Shown: piece after piece, positions 22,675-34,852 of the stretch
Layout of the letters: the number at the start of each line of letters is the position of its first letter
How positions within the stretch are numbered: the stretch's first letter is position 1
The notes under the pieces: generated by a model
What the model saw: the letters and a program-made list of their open reading frames with translations, nothing else
Databases searched by the model: none
What the model was told of the DNA's origin: nothing
Position numbers and translations under genes: made by a program
Source: Podocnemis expansa
Lineage: Eukaryota > Chordata > Testudines > Podocnemididae
Length of the DNA: 64,000 nucleotides
Direction of reading: 5' to 3'
NCBI GenBank assembly: GCA_007922195.1
Contig: ML681967.1
Location: forward strand, 10,582,772 to 10,646,771

Positions 22675-22815
22675 ATTTTTATTACCGCTATTAATTTGTA
22701 CCGTGATGGTGCCTAGAAGCCCCAGAATTAGATGAGGACCCCATTGAGCTAAGGGCTTCACAAAACACAGAACAAGGACATGATCCATGTCTCCTAAAGC
22801 TTACAATCTAAGTAG
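22675..22815 (+). repeat. Ancient SINE-like repeat
   Basis: TTTTTATTACCGCTATTAAT, TGGTGCCTAGAAGCCCCAG, GGACCCCATTGAGCTAAGG and CTTACAATCTAAGTAGG form the characteristic order of an old vertebrate interspersed repeat. Plus orientation, no coding potential. Confidence 0.6.
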
Positions 22816-23309
22816 GTATTTGGCTTGTCTCCTAACTTTTCCATGATGGTCACCTGCCCACCACCCTTTTTTATTCAAATGAAGCAGACACTTATCCATG
22901 AGGAAACAGGCTGAGATCTCATTTCACATATAGTCATTTCATACAGACCACTGAACAACGTCCAAATGGTGGTACAGTAGTTGCACACACTACAGCTCTG
23001 GACCAAATTCAAAGAGACCAAGGCAAAAGGCTCCACAGTACCTGAGCCACCCAATTCTTGGTATTCAGAGCTTTTTAGCATTTAGAGGAAAGGAAAATAA
23101 AATAGCACAAAGCCCACAAACTGCTCCTTGGCACATCAGGGGCAAACAAGTCATCAGGATGCTGAAGGCCTGTGCAATATGCAAAGCCCAGATGGCAACC
23201 CAGCAACTTCATCTGCTTGCTCTCTTCTTTGATCTCTGGGAGGCTCACACTAAACCCTCTCACATTTTATAAAGGCTTTGAATAAACAGTAAAATATTTG
23301 CAAGGCCAG

Positions 23310-23535
23310 TTTGCAAATGATTTGCATGTGGTATTGACATTTGCAAACACAGCCTTCACCTGCGTTTGAGCTTTGGACCATGTCTTCCCACAGAGCCTAT
23401 AAAATCCCCCACCTGCATAGCTCAATAGTTCCACAAAAGCTCTAGCCTCTCAGCAGCTGTGGCAGGCTGGAGCAGCTAAAATGCCGTCAGAAGGGAAACA
23501 GCTAAATCGTTTGGGTGGGCGGAAGGTGGAGGTGA
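23310..23535 (+). promoter_or_regulatory. Candidate TATA promoter and short first coding exon
   Basis: An octamer ATTTGCAT (23320-23327) sits among repeated TTTGCAA motifs. It is followed 70 bases later by TATAAAA (23398-23404), then an ATG at 23481. A 17-codon frame runs to GAG|GTGAGA, a consensus splice donor with GT at 23532-23533. The spacing and order are those of a small TATA-driven first exon. The peptide begins MPSEGKQLN; I do not recognise it. Without a downstream exon or an RNA read this is a suggestion only. Confidence 0.28.
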
Positions 23536-23569
23536 GACATCTTCAGGTTCCTCACCCTCTTGGCTAGTC

Positions 23570-26350
23570 ATTTCTGCTGTGTTATTGGGTACCCTGCATC
23601 ATAAATGTGCACGGTACTTTCCCTATCAAGCTGAAGAAGAGCCTAGCTTTGTCCAACCAAGCCTTAGGAAATTCCAAAGCCCATAGATAATCACATGCAT
23701 TTCCATTAGGTGACCACTTCACCACCATGCTAATTATCAAGCCTACAAATTAGGTCAGGCGAATAACCTAATCAGATAATATTCAGATTCTGTGCGCTCA
23801 TGAAATCTGTTGCTCTTCGGCCCTTCCAATAACCCACAGGAATCCTGAAGCCCTTGGCCCCATTGAACACTCCCCAGGTTCCTCTTTTGTGTCCCCATGA
23901 CAAGGGGAGAGGTGGGTAACTACTTCCTTCAATTCAGGAGATGATAACTTGCTCCTCCTCTAAGCAAAGAGAAAGGAGACGTGCCTACCAGACATCTGGT
24001 GTGTGTATTCTGTGTGTCCTGTTCCCAACACAGTTGTGACTCTGGTACTGAGTAAGACCCCTTGGCCTTACTGTAATACAAATAGTAATCATAAACATCT
24101 AATGTAGCCAATTACTGCTGCTAAAACAAGACCTTTTGAATGGCCAAAGACTTGGGGAAGGTGCAGCCCTACATAATGACAAGGGCTTCTCACAGCAACT
24201 GCAGGTATCAGATACAAACCAGGGTTCATCAATATCACAGCATAATTATTTCCCCTTCCTTTGATACTGGAGTCCTCTTCAGAACAAATTTCACACTCTG
24301 CTGATCAGCAGATGACAACTAGAGTTTTGCAGGTCAGCCCCCAAGTGAAGAAAAAAATCCATATCTTCTGCTGCTTGCACAGCTCCCATGCCATAGAAAC
24401 TCTCTGCCTCTTACATAACAAATCTAACATGGCATGTCTTCCTGAGACTGAATAGTTGCTTTCACACTAAGAAAGAGAACTTGGAAGACTTTACATAACA
24501 CTACCACCTGGTGATACCTGCCACAACACCACTGTTAACCTGTGTCGCCATCTCCAGGTTGTGATTTCCAGCTCAAGGGGTCATACATGTGCTACCTCTG
24601 GTTGTGCTAGTGCGCTAAACATAATGTATTCCCAGCAGCAACAGCACCAGAAAGGGTTAGTCGCCCCAAGTACATGCTTAGGGTCTTAAATGGGATTGTA
24701 TTATTAGGTGGGATTAGATTAGATGTGATTGTATTCGAGCCAACTAGCTCTTCGTGCTGTTCATACCTCCAGCTGAAAGTGTAGACATTCCCTCGTATCA
24801 CAGGAATAGCACTTACTATCAGCCCAGACTTCTAAGGAGTGTAACATGACACAATGCAATAGCATTATAAGGATTCTGTCTATACTGCAACCCTAGGGAG
24901 TCCAGTGACAGTACATTATAAACCAAACTGGTTCCACCATCTTGATGGAACCTCAAACTTTATCCTTAAATCACCCTAAAACTTTCAGCTGTCCCTATGC
25001 CCGTTGGTTATTCTAGATATTTTCAAAACCATGGTTACAACCTGGAATTCAAACATGCAGAATTTCTTTTTGGTTAACTCCTGCAGGGCAGCCCTTGGAG
25101 TTGCATGGAAAGGGATAAAGCAAGAGCAATGGCCAGACAGATCTAGAAGAGATCTGATGTTCTGGTGCTGCTCAATTTCTCCATCTCTATGATGAGTTTT
25201 CCTTTTAAGAATAAGATTCCATTTTCTGTTCATCCAGTTTCAATTTCCTTTGTTTAACAGACACTTCTTTGCATATGGCCAAACTATATCTCTTGAAACA
25301 TGCAAAAGGTGACTTCTCTAAAAGCAGAATCAGTTTCATAACTTACAAGGAGGTGATAACATTTACCTAGAGTTATATTGTTTATATGTAATCCAGGAAG
25401 ACTGCTGCCACAGAAGAAACCTTGTGTAATAAAGGTCTGGAATCCAATGTGAATGGAGACTGTCTGCCATGATTTTATATCCAGTGCTAAAGAGTCGGTA
25501 ATTCCTTGTTTGAATCTAGTTTGGAAAACAAACCTGTGGTCTGATGAATAATGTCATCCAGAGCTGGCATTATGGATCACCTACTCTCTCCTGATTGCTG
25601 TCTTCAGGCATCTCTTTCTCCTGGTGAATGCTGGCAACCATAAACTCTCCACTTCTGGCAGCTGCAGAAATTCTGTGGTCCAACTTAGCAGATAGTCTAA
25701 ATATGGTGAATTTCACTGAAGTCTGGGGTTATTTTTCAATTTTTTTCCAACATCTGAAATGATACATGATGGTATCCTTGTGCCATCAAAATATAAATTT
25801 GGTCATTGTGAAAAATTTACGTGATGATTCTTGAAATAATGAGATGTTCTTTAATTTGGTTATTTATGTCTTCTATAATATGTGAATCTGGTCACTGTTC
25901 AACTGGTTCACCACAAATTAGATCTGGATTGTTTGTGGCTTTTTATCCTGCTATTGCCTTGTGCACTATTGTTAATATGAAATAACACAACAAGAGAGTT
26001 TTTATAGTTGTGACAGAAACCCCTTGGCAAAGGGTTCCCTTTTCTTTATAAACAGCTCTCTCCTCAGATCTGACAAACATCACACTAAACACATTTTTGC
26101 AGGGTATTTATCTATAAGGGATATCACATGAGGGGTCTACAAAAATGCTTATAACTTGTCAAGACTCAATACGTGTGAAACAAATACATGGCTGATAATT
26201 AAGGGACAACGTATTTATATTGAAAGCATGCTATTTGGACTTGGAGTACAAAGCAAAGATTAGTCAGCAGGATGTTTCATAACATAACAGCCTATTCCAA
26301 CTAGGGAGTGTGGTCACTCTGTCACTCTGCTGTCTGGCCACTGATGCAAT
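23570..26350. other. Unique sequence, no gene recognised
   Basis: AT-rich and apparently free of recognisable repeats. Short frames are all below about 85 codons and show no domain. If the candidate first exon at 23481 is real, this would be intron. Confidence 0.45.
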
Positions 26351-26358
26351 GCCAGGCT

Positions 26359-27111
26359 CATAGGCAGTCTTAGCATGTGGGCAGCTGCCCAGGGCCCCTG
26401 GGGAAAAGGGATCCCATACTGTTAAGTATGGCCCCTTTAAGTATCCAGCTGTGTACGTGTTCCACATGTGCACCATTCAGGACCCAGGGAGCAGAGGAGG
26501 TCTGGAGTGGGAAGCAGCTGAGCAGTCGATGTGGGGGTGGGAGGGCTTAAAGGGGCAATGGGGAGGCCGCTTGGGCTGCAGGGACCAGCGGGAAAGCCAG
26601 AATGTGGGAGCAGTGGGGAGTCTGCAGGGGAAGTTTGCAGGGGCTCAGAGGCAATGTTCCCTCTAACGACTCGTAGACTGTGTGTGCAAACAATTTCTTT
26701 GTGTGCACAAAAACATTTCTTTGTGAGCACCAATATCAGCACTATTGAATTTTTTGGTGCGCTCTTTGTTTTGTTGTGTGCGCAGGTTTCATGACCCATG
26801 TGCGCGCACACACGCGCACAGCTTAGAGGGAACAGTGCTCAGGGGAGAAGCAGGAAGCCTGCATGGTGGAAGGGAGACCTAGGGGTGGCTTCAGGGTCTG
26901 GGGTGAGTGGCGGAGGGGGGACACAAAGGGAAAGGGGGGGGGGGGCTGAAGGAGGGGTGGGGGGAATCAGCGGCCAGGGGAGGGGAGCTTGGGAGCTCCA
27001 GTGAGGCTGGGAGGGTGGCCAAAAGTCAAGGAAGGGGTCCCACACTTGGCATGGAGGGCATCTCATCTTTGATTTTTGCCCTAGGGGCTGGAATCCGTAA
27101 GACCGCCCCTG
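26359..27111. mobile_element. hAT-like non-autonomous element, 753 bp, containing a nested element
   Basis: It starts CATAGGCAGTCTTA and ends TAAGACCGCCCCTG (TIRs match with a few changes). The TSD is GCCAGGCT / ACCAGGCT at 26351-26358 and 27112-27119. The interior is G-rich and includes the complete younger element at 26652-26837. The open frames across it have low-complexity products and are not supported as genes. Confidence 0.85.
26652..26837. mobile_element. hAT-like non-autonomous element (CAATGTTCCC family), 186 bp, nested
   Basis: It starts CAATGTTCCCTCTAA and ends TTAGAGGGAACAGTG. The TSD is CTCAGAGG / CTCAGGGG at 26644-26651 and 26838-26845. The interior is rich in TGTGTGCGC repeats. 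A near-identical copy is at 48117-48301 and a longer relative at 61309-61708. Confidence 0.92.
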
Positions 27112-27736
27112 ACCAGGCTCATCTGTTTAGCCTTGTGCAATACAGACTTTCTATGGGAAACTCTCAGAGACAAGGACAAACAGTCGAAACCAATTTAAAA
27201 AAAAAAACCAAAAAACCTTTACATTATAGGAGTTCCCTCTGTCTATGAATAGAACAAAAGGCTGTTCACAACATAAGAGTGAAAGGAAGGATATCCTGCA
27301 TCCAATCACTAAGGAAACCTCTTGAGGAGCTGGGACCAGGGGCATTCATGAATGCTTGGATCCAGTTTTGTCTGAAATAAGTCAGCTCCGAAAAGACTGA
27401 ACTTCTGGAGAGGAAATCTACTTTATTAGATAGGAAAGATGAACACTGACCAAGCAATAGACCCAGTTTCACATTTATGTCTTGTATTGTAACTGCTTGT
27501 TCCTACCACTAATTTCTAGTTAAAGCTTGATTCTTTTTTAAATAAACCTTACTTTAGTTTAGTCTAAGTGCTTACAGGTACTGTGTGGTCTACAGGAGCT
27601 GTGGTGTAAGGTAAAACTAGTGAGGTGGGGTACACTTCACCTCTGGGTACAGACAGTCTGGGATTTCTGGGAGCAGACAGCCTAAGAGACTGGATCTCAC
27701 AGGGAAACAATTCAAAGGGATGCAGGGATGGGGTAT

Positions 27737-28404
27737 GTGACAGGGCACCCCACTCACCACTACTAGTCTGGTGCCTCCTCCTGGCAGATTGATGTCCATT
27801 CCTGCAGTTGTATGTGGTCACTCCTCTTTTTCTTTCTGGTCTGCAGCCACTCTCTCACTCCAGCATCCTCTTCACGAATAACCCCTCTGGCCAGGTCACT
27901 CAGCATTCCCTCTTCTGGGGTTTTTCCTGTAGGAGTCCTTGGCTGTCTTCCCATTCACTGCTGCAGGTGCTGTCCCTTCTGATGTCAGTAGGGAACCTGG
28001 GCCTGCTTTCTACTTTGGATTCAAGTCCAGGGACCCTCAACCCAGCAGTTCTTGGCTTTACTTTCTCAGTACTTGCTGCTCCTTTCCTGGAAAGCTTCCT
28101 TCCTGGGTCCCCTCCTTGCCCTGTATATAATAGCTCCAGCCCTCCTCCCAAGGAAGGATTCACTCCTTACACCTCTGTCACTTCTAAGCCCTGGTCCCCC
28201 TTTCCAGGGAATAACTGTCCTTTCTCAGTTGCAGCCACTGCCTGTTGCCAGCTGCATGGTGTTAGAGGCCCTGCACATCTGAACCTGCTCACAATCAATT
28301 CCTTGCTCCCTGGCTCTTCCTCCAGGTTCAGTTTGTACATTAATGGGCCTACTGGCCACTTTAGCCCTTGCCAGTCCTGTGTGGGGTTGACGCTCCATCT
28401 CAGA
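27737..28404. other. LTR-like stretch with a 208-codon open frame, unclassified
   Basis: It begins TGTGACAGGGCACCCC, the same TGTGAC start as LTRs elsewhere in this window. I could not find a matching CA end or a TSD before the element inserted at 28405. A 208-codon plus frame (27808-28434) is proline/serine/leucine rich, lacks a recognisable domain, runs into the inserted element, and is probably not a gene. Confidence 0.3.
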
Positions 28405-28931
28405 GGGTATGTCCACACGTCTCTTTTATTTTGAAATAACACTGGGTATTTCAAAATAAAAGAGATTAGGTCCCCAGGACGTATTCTTATTTTGAATGAC
28501 GGGCTCCGTCATTTCAAAATAAGAGCCTTCATTTCGAAACAGCTTAAACCTTCTTTAAATTGAAACGGCTGTTATTTGAAATGGTTATTTCAAAATAATG
28601 CCATTTGGACATGTTATTTTGAAATAGCCATTATTTCAAAATAACACTTTTGCCCTTCCCCTTCCCAGGGTGCCTTCCTTTTAGCCTACATTGGGTGGGG
28701 GCATGGCCCAGGGAGGGGGCCATGTTACCACACCTCCCATGGTGCCCCTCTCCTAAAGTGAAATAGCAAGTCCTGTCTTTGGACATGCTATTTCGCTTTG
28801 AGCTTTTCCCTTAATTCGAATTAACCTTTTCTTAATTCAAATTAATTTATTTCAAAATAAAGACTTTATTTTGAAATAACTCATTTTGAAATAAGTTATT
28901 TCGAAATAACGATGTATGTGTGGACATAGCC
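28405..28931. mobile_element. Palindrome-rich TIR element, 527 bp
   Basis: Ends are GGGTATGTCCACACG and TGTGTGGACATAGCC. The interior is packed with ATTTCGAAATAA-like palindromes. A 3-bp direct repeat AGA (28402-28404 and 28932-28934) is a plausible TSD, matching the 3-bp pattern of the copy at 34853-35298. No coding capacity. Confidence 0.8.
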
Positions 28932-29052
28932 AGAGTGCACCTACTGTTAACCTGAAGGGTGAAGCAAAGGCAGGCACACGCCAGAAGAGAGTGTTGAGTG
29001 GCTCAAGGCGTGGCAGTGTCAGGAAACTGACACCTAGCTACCACAAGAAAGA

Positions 29053-29093
29053 TTCTTCTTCAAGTGCTGTTCACATTCATTCTGAGTCAGGTG
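29053..29093 (+). repeat. Inverted terminal repeat, left, DIRS element B
   Basis: TTCTTCTTCAAGTGCTG ... CATTCTGAGTCAGGTG is the reverse complement of 37606-37646 (CACCTGACTCAGAATG ... CTTGAAGAAGAA) with only a few mismatches. Confidence 0.85.
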
Positions 29094-29389
29094 TGTACGC
29101 GCTGCAGCGCATGGTCATCTGGAAGCTTTTTTGCTCTAGCCTGTCCCCATAGGATCAGTTGCCAATGCCCCTGCGGGCCTGTACTCTGTCTGGGGTATAT
29201 AGGTGGCGCTAACCCTGCCCCTGCTCCTCTCCCTCCTTCAGTTCCTTCTTTCCACCTGAGTGATGGTCTTGGAGCTACTTGCCCTTCCATACCTGCAAGC
29301 TCCTGTTTTCCCATAATTTTTCCTTGATTTAGACAGACTTTACCATTTCAAGTAGCATTCTCTAGCCTTTTCATCAAATTAGAGAGAAA

Positions 29390-31930
29390 TTGCATCTGAC
29401 AGTCCCTCTTCCTTTCGCTGCATGGAGAACACACGTGGAACCCGGTACAGGCTCAACCATGCCTGGCTTCAAGCTCTGCTCCTCCTGCGGGAAGGCTTTC
29501 TCGATCAACAAAACACATGAGAAGTTCCTGAAGTGCCTGGGTGAGGGACACAGGGCTGACAAGTGCCACATTTGTCAGTCTTTCAAGCTGAGAACCCAGA
29601 AAGAGGAAGAGAACCACCTCTGGACCATGGCCTTGGAAGCAGCCCTCCATCCAGCTTTGGCACCAGCCCATGTGGTGGCCACACCAGGAATGCCAGCACA
29701 GAGGGCACACTCTGCATTGGCACCTCCTGGGTACCATTCACTGCTGGGGAAGGTTAAGAAGCCCTGAGCCAGAGAAGAAGGTCCACTGAAGCACCGGGCA
29801 TCAGGGAAGAAGCCCCAGCTCCAGCACAGGTCAGGATCGTCTGCACGGCACAGGGACCCTCCCCAACCAGGGGCCTGAAGACCCAGGCCATCCTGAATCC
29901 ATCTACATTGGAGGCCTTTGAAGCAGCAAGAGCACGGCTACAACTGCCAACTCCCCCTCCACCTCTACGGATGGTTGCGTTGAGGGGTAAACCTTCATTT
30001 TCCTCAAAAGCCTGGCCCAAAACTCAGCATGGGCCCAGCTTTTCGGCACGGCAGGACCTAGTGCAGGACACATGTTGGCAGCATGGGAACTTATTCCAGG
30101 ATCAGGCATTGATGCCCTCTTCATCAGTGGATCCGTCCAGGAACACACGGCACTGGCACTCCCCATCTCTGGTGCAGCCTGACTTGCCTGCATTGAGCTT
30201 GCAGCCAGAGGCAGGGGAAGGTCTCCAGTTACCTCCCTGTTTCTCTCCCAGCTATTCTTCCCAAGACCAATCGCAGGCACTGTCACCACAATCCTCCCAC
30301 ACTCAATCTTGATCTCAATCCTAATCCTCAGGGGAATTTGAAGTCCGGCACCGATGTCAAAAGTAATCGTCATTTTCTCTGGCACTGGCTGTGGTGCTGC
30401 TGACAGGGAAGCATTGGAAGAAGCATTCCACACCAACATCCCAGCACGGGTCAATGGAGCGTCAATCACAAGTCTTAGCCTCCCCTCCATCGATGCAACG
30501 TTCAATGACAAGCAAGACCTCTGCACCAGAGTGTCAGAGAAGCCGATCACCACACTAGAACCAGCATCCAAGAGAGGCCCACCCTTCTGCACAGGGCAGG
30601 AAGACATCCCTGGCATTGGCCCCTGCACTGCAAACCTTTAAGGATTGGACAGCACAATGGCCTGACTGGGGATCTTGGGAAGCATCTCGAAGGGAGCCCA
30701 CATCCCAGGATTCCTTGAGGGCCCCACATCTCAAGTCGACCAGGACATACAAGAGTGCAGCACTGACTTGGACCTGGGAGAAGGCCCCTTGGGCATGGGG
30801 AGAGTCAATTCCTGGGTGCTCTTCTCATCATCCCGTAATGAGGCAGCCTACCAAAGACCCCTCTCACTCCTGGAAGGCCCCGGGGCCCCCCCAGGAACTG
30901 CTAAAACACCTAGCCTCCAACCTCAACCTTCCCATCAAGGTAGTAAGAGAGCATTTGGACCCACTGCTCGATGTGGATGAGAATGCTCCCCTGCCAGGGT
31001 ATCCCTACCAATACACGAGGAGGTCTGGAAGATTCCCTGTGCACGTTGGCGGATGCCTTCCTCCATCTCACCAGTGTCAAAGGGTACTGAGAGGAAGTAC
31101 CATGTCCCAGTGGCTAAGTTTGGGTACCACTGCAACCACCCCACCCCTGGGTTGCTAGTGGTGGATGCTGTGAATCAGAAGGAACAGCAGGGTCAGCCTG
31201 CATTGATCCCCACAAATAAAGAAGCCAAACACCTGGATCTGTTCAGGCGCAAGATTTATTCGATGATGGCTTTGCCACTCTGTATTGCAAACCAACAGTC
31301 CCTGATAGGCCAATACAGCTTTAAATTGTAGAAGTCAATGCAGAGGTTCTGGGACCTCATTCCCTCCAATCACACCAAAGACTTTGACACCTTGATCGAG
31401 GAGGGCTTGGTGGCAACTCATGCAACACTTCAAGCGTTTTGGGACTCAACTGACATGGCCAGCAAGGGGGTGGCATTGGCGGTGGCTATGAGACAAATGG
31501 CATGGCTGCAAGGTTCAATGCTTTCACCTCAGATGCAGCAGATGATTCAGCACCTTCCTTTCCAGAGACCCTCCCTCTTTGCAGAGTCCACAGACTCTAA
31601 ACTGCATGGCATGAAGGACTCCCAAGTCATGCTGTGTTCCCTGAGATGTGCAGCCCACAGGGGGCCAGATGGCCCTTTCGGCTCCAGCCATCACAGCAGC
31701 AGCAGTAGCAGCAACAGGGCTCACACCAACATCTATTCCAGTCCCTGCAACACCCCTGTGGAAATAGAGACAGGAACAGGAGTAGAGGGAACAGGGGAGG
31801 CTCCAGCCAGCCCTCCCATCAAGGGAACAGCAACAGACCCACCACTCATAGATGCAGGTTCTGACCGGCCGCTTGAGGACCACACGCACTTCCAGACACC
31901 TCCTCTTGGACCAACATTCCAGGACTGACT
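29390..31930 (+). pseudogene. DIRS gag-like protein relic (element B)
   Basis: The frame from about 29390 to 29767 carries MPGFKLCSSCGKAFSIN, then KCLGEGHRADKCHICQ, a zinc-binding cluster like that of element A (CEKC ... CLGEGH ... CPHC). A long serine/proline-rich region follows in several frames. From 31160 the conserved tail begins (VDAVNQ, LDLFRRKIYS). It continues at 31338-31650 (TLIEEGLVATHATLQAFWDS, AMRQMAWLQGS, LHGMKDSQV), matching element A block by block. At least three frame breaks are present. Confidence 0.75.
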
Positions 31931-32149
31931 CCTGACTCTCCCCCTTTTGACACCAGTGGGCCGAGATCACCTCAGACTCCTGGATCCTAGATACAGTCTC
32001 GCACAGCTCGCATAGTTCACATCCGGACCCCCCCCTCCCCAATGAAAAACCACTCCCTCACCAGGTTGTTGGGGACCCCTCTCAGGAACTCTTTCTAGAA
32101 TAGGAAAGCAATAAACTACTAGAGTTGGGGGCAACAGAACAAGTGCCCT

Positions 32150-34600
32150 ACAGAGAAAAGGGAAGAGGTTTTTACTCCAGATAGCTCCTGATCCCAAAGG
32201 CAAATGGGGCCTGAGACCTATCCTGGACTCACAGGCATTGCTCCCCTGAAAAAAGGGTTGGGCCCCACCCCCACCCCCTGCTGCATGGTCCTGCCCCAGA
32301 GTCCGATCTGGCACTGGGGCCCAATCTGGCTCCAGCCACTACCTGCCAGCCAGCAGCAAGTGGCCTGGGCTTGAATATAGCTCCTGCTGCTCTGGCAGCC
32401 CTGGCAGACCCAATCCAGCCCCTGTTGCTGCCCCTCAGGCCCTGGACTTAAGTGTTATGTCTACATTGGAGGCTTAAGTTGACTTAACCTTCTTCAAGTT
32501 GACATAAGCAACTCTTCCCAGGCTATATTTAGAATTTATTAAGTTGACTTAAGCACTTGCTTAAGGTGACTCAATAACTTTTGTCCTGAAAGTCAACTTA
32601 AGCATTTACCTCGACTTTACAGGGCAGGGCCCATCCCATGCCCCGCCTTGGGTCCCCATCACACTCCAGGGCCCCATTCCAGCCTAAAGGGCTCGATCTG
32701 GCTCCTGCCATGCAGTGAGAAGCTGGGAACCGGATCAAGCTCCCAGCACCTTGCCGCAAGCGACAGAGGCTGGGAACTGGTTCCTGCCACCTGCAGAAGG
32801 AGGCTGGAACCCCAATCTGGCTCCCAGCCTCTCTCTGCAGGCAGTGGAGGCTGGCAGCCAATTCCTGCCCTGGCTGCATGAAAGCAGGCAGGGGGACATG
32901 GAGTCAGCTCCTCCCCTGGCTGCCTGCGGAGAAGGGCTAGGAGCCAGATCTGGCCCCAGCCCCTTGCCACAGACTGTGGGGGTTAGGAGCTAGCTTGCCA
33001 CCGCTGGCAGCCAACTTGGAGCCTGATCAATTTCACAGGCTCATAGCCTGTGAAACTGACTAGGCTCTGAGCTGCCTGCCTGCAGTGGCAAGGGGCTCTG
33101 GACCAGATTGGGCTCTGAGCCTCCTGCCATCAGTGGTAAGTGGCCTGGGGCCCAATCCAGCCACAAGCCCCTTGCTGCAAGGGGCTTGGAGCAGGATCAG
33201 TCACCCAGCCCATTGCTGTGGGTGGTATGGGCCGGGAGCCACCCCCATTGCCTGCTGTGAGGGGCTAGGAGCCAGATCCAGCTCCCAGCTGCTTGGTGGC
33301 AGCAGCTGGGGCTGGATCGGGCCCCCTGAGCTGATTGGGACCAGGGGCTGGGCAAGAGGTGGGGTGGCCTCAGGTATGTCTCCAGTGCAGACAAACCCTG
33401 AAGTCGACTTCCAAGGGCCCCCCCAATGTAGACATAGCCATGATACCTAAACAAATTCCTGTGAAAAATTAAGTTCCAAATCATTTCTCTGGCTCACATT
33501 ATCCCTTCTTTAGAGCCAGGAGACTGGTTTGCAGCCCTCGATCTGAAAGATGCTTACTTTCACATCTCCATCGGACCCAAGCACAGAAAATTCCTAAGGT
33601 TTATGGTAGGGCAATTAACTTACTATTTACAGCCCTAGCCTTTGGACTCTCCCTGGCCCCAAGGGTTTTCACACAGTGTGTAGCAGCAGTAGTGGCCCAC
33701 CAAGGGAAAGAGGATTCAGATTTTCTGTTACCTAGACGACTGGCTGATCAGAGGCAGGTCCAAGGATCAGGTCCACCACAGTGTCCACAGCACTTGATGG
33801 CTGTGCGACAGGTTGGGTCTCCTCCTTAACCTGGAAAAGTCAAAACTGGACCCCGCACAAGAGATAGTGTTCATTGGGGCTCACCTGGACTCAAGCTCTC
33901 CAGGTTTCAGTCAATGTCTACCATCATTTCAGACCTACACCGTTCCTGCACAACTACAGCAAGGCAGTGCCTCCAGCTGTTGGGCCATATGGTGGCTGCC
34001 ACTTATGTGATAAGAATGGCCTGCCTCTGCATGAGAACACTACAGTCCTATCTGGTGGGGGTATACCACTCATACTACTACACTCTGAAATGAGTGGTCA
34101 CCACCCCAGGGGAGGTCCTAAAGGCCCTCATGATCTGGCAGAAGCCACACTTTGTCCTCAAAGGGGTCCCCTTTGAGATCCAGGACTCATCAGTGACACT
34201 GATCATGGATGCCTTGGTCCTGGGGTGGGGGTGGGCCCATATCACCTGTGGTCTTTCCACTCAGGGGAAGTGGTCATTAGAGGCGGCTCCCCTTCACATA
34301 AATGTGAAAGATTTAAGGGAAATCCACCTGGCCTGCAAGGTCTTCCTTGAGTACAAGTCCTCATAGACAATATTGCAGCAATGTTCTACCTAAACCACCG
34401 GGGGGAGCCTGCTTATTTGCCCTGTGTGAAGAGCCAGTCCACCTTTGGGAACTGGCCCTACAGAACAACTTCTGCCTAGTAGCAGCCCACTTACTGGGGG
34501 TAAGCAAGCAAACAACCAGTCAGACAAACTCAGCAGATAGTTCCTTCCCCAACACAAGGGGTTCCTACTCCCAGAAGTGACGAGACACCTCCTTCAGGAA
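32150..34600 (+). pseudogene. DIRS reverse transcriptase / RNase H relic, interrupted
   Basis: RT begins near 32155 (GRGFYS, then LLIP) and stops at about 32240. It resumes after foreign DNA at about 33450 with SLEPGDWFAALDLKDAYFHI. The catalytic YLDDW is intact at 33729-33743, although a frameshift lies just upstream. RNase H follows: GVPFEIQDSSVTLIMDALVL and then WGWAHI at about 34160-34240, with the usual TDAS altered to MDAL. The intact enzyme would copy the element's RNA; this copy is broken by one insertion and several frameshifts. Confidence 0.8.
32240..33448. mobile_element. Unclassified ~1.2-kb insertion within the RT of DIRS element B
   Basis: RT homology stops at about 32240 and resumes at about 33450. 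Part of the insert has inverted ends, TTATGTCTACATTGG at 32456 and CCAATGTAGACATAG at 33423-33437. The interior has multiple degenerate AGTTGACTTAAG motifs and a repetitive GGAGCCAGATCTGGCTCC-like GC-rich core. The exact limits and a TSD are not certain, and the first about 215 bp (32240-32455) lie outside the inverted ends. Confidence 0.6.
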
Positions 34601-34830
34601 TGGGGAGCCCCTGACATGGATCTCTTTGCAAGCTACAAGAACTGCAAATGTGACTGATACTGTTCCCTCAGAAGCAGGGAGAGCAAATCACAGTCAGATG
34701 CTCTCCTGATCAGCTGGGAAGGACCCCTTCTATACGCCTCCCTACCAATCCCAATGATTCACAGAACCCTATTAAAGATCAATAGAGATAAGGCAAGGGT
34801 AATAATGATCACCCCAGCCTGAGCTTGCCA
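34580..34830 (+). pseudogene. DIRS methyltransferase-like domain relic (element B)
   Basis: Frames covering 34580-34830 read EVTRHLLQEWGAPDMDLFAS, then later SWEGPLLYASLPIPM and ARVIMITPA. These correspond to the block in element A with GDAYIINWQEPLVYTFPTIP and RVILIVPAWP. At least two frame changes are present. The domain sits directly downstream of RNase H, as in other DIRS elements. Confidence 0.6.
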
Positions 34831-34852
34831 GCCCTGGTTCAGCACGCTCCTT

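Noticed and set aside
27808..28434. 208-codon plus-strand open frame
   Set aside because: Proline/serine/leucine-rich without a domain; its last codons lie inside a palindrome-rich transposon inserted at 28405, and overlapping minus frames are almost as long.
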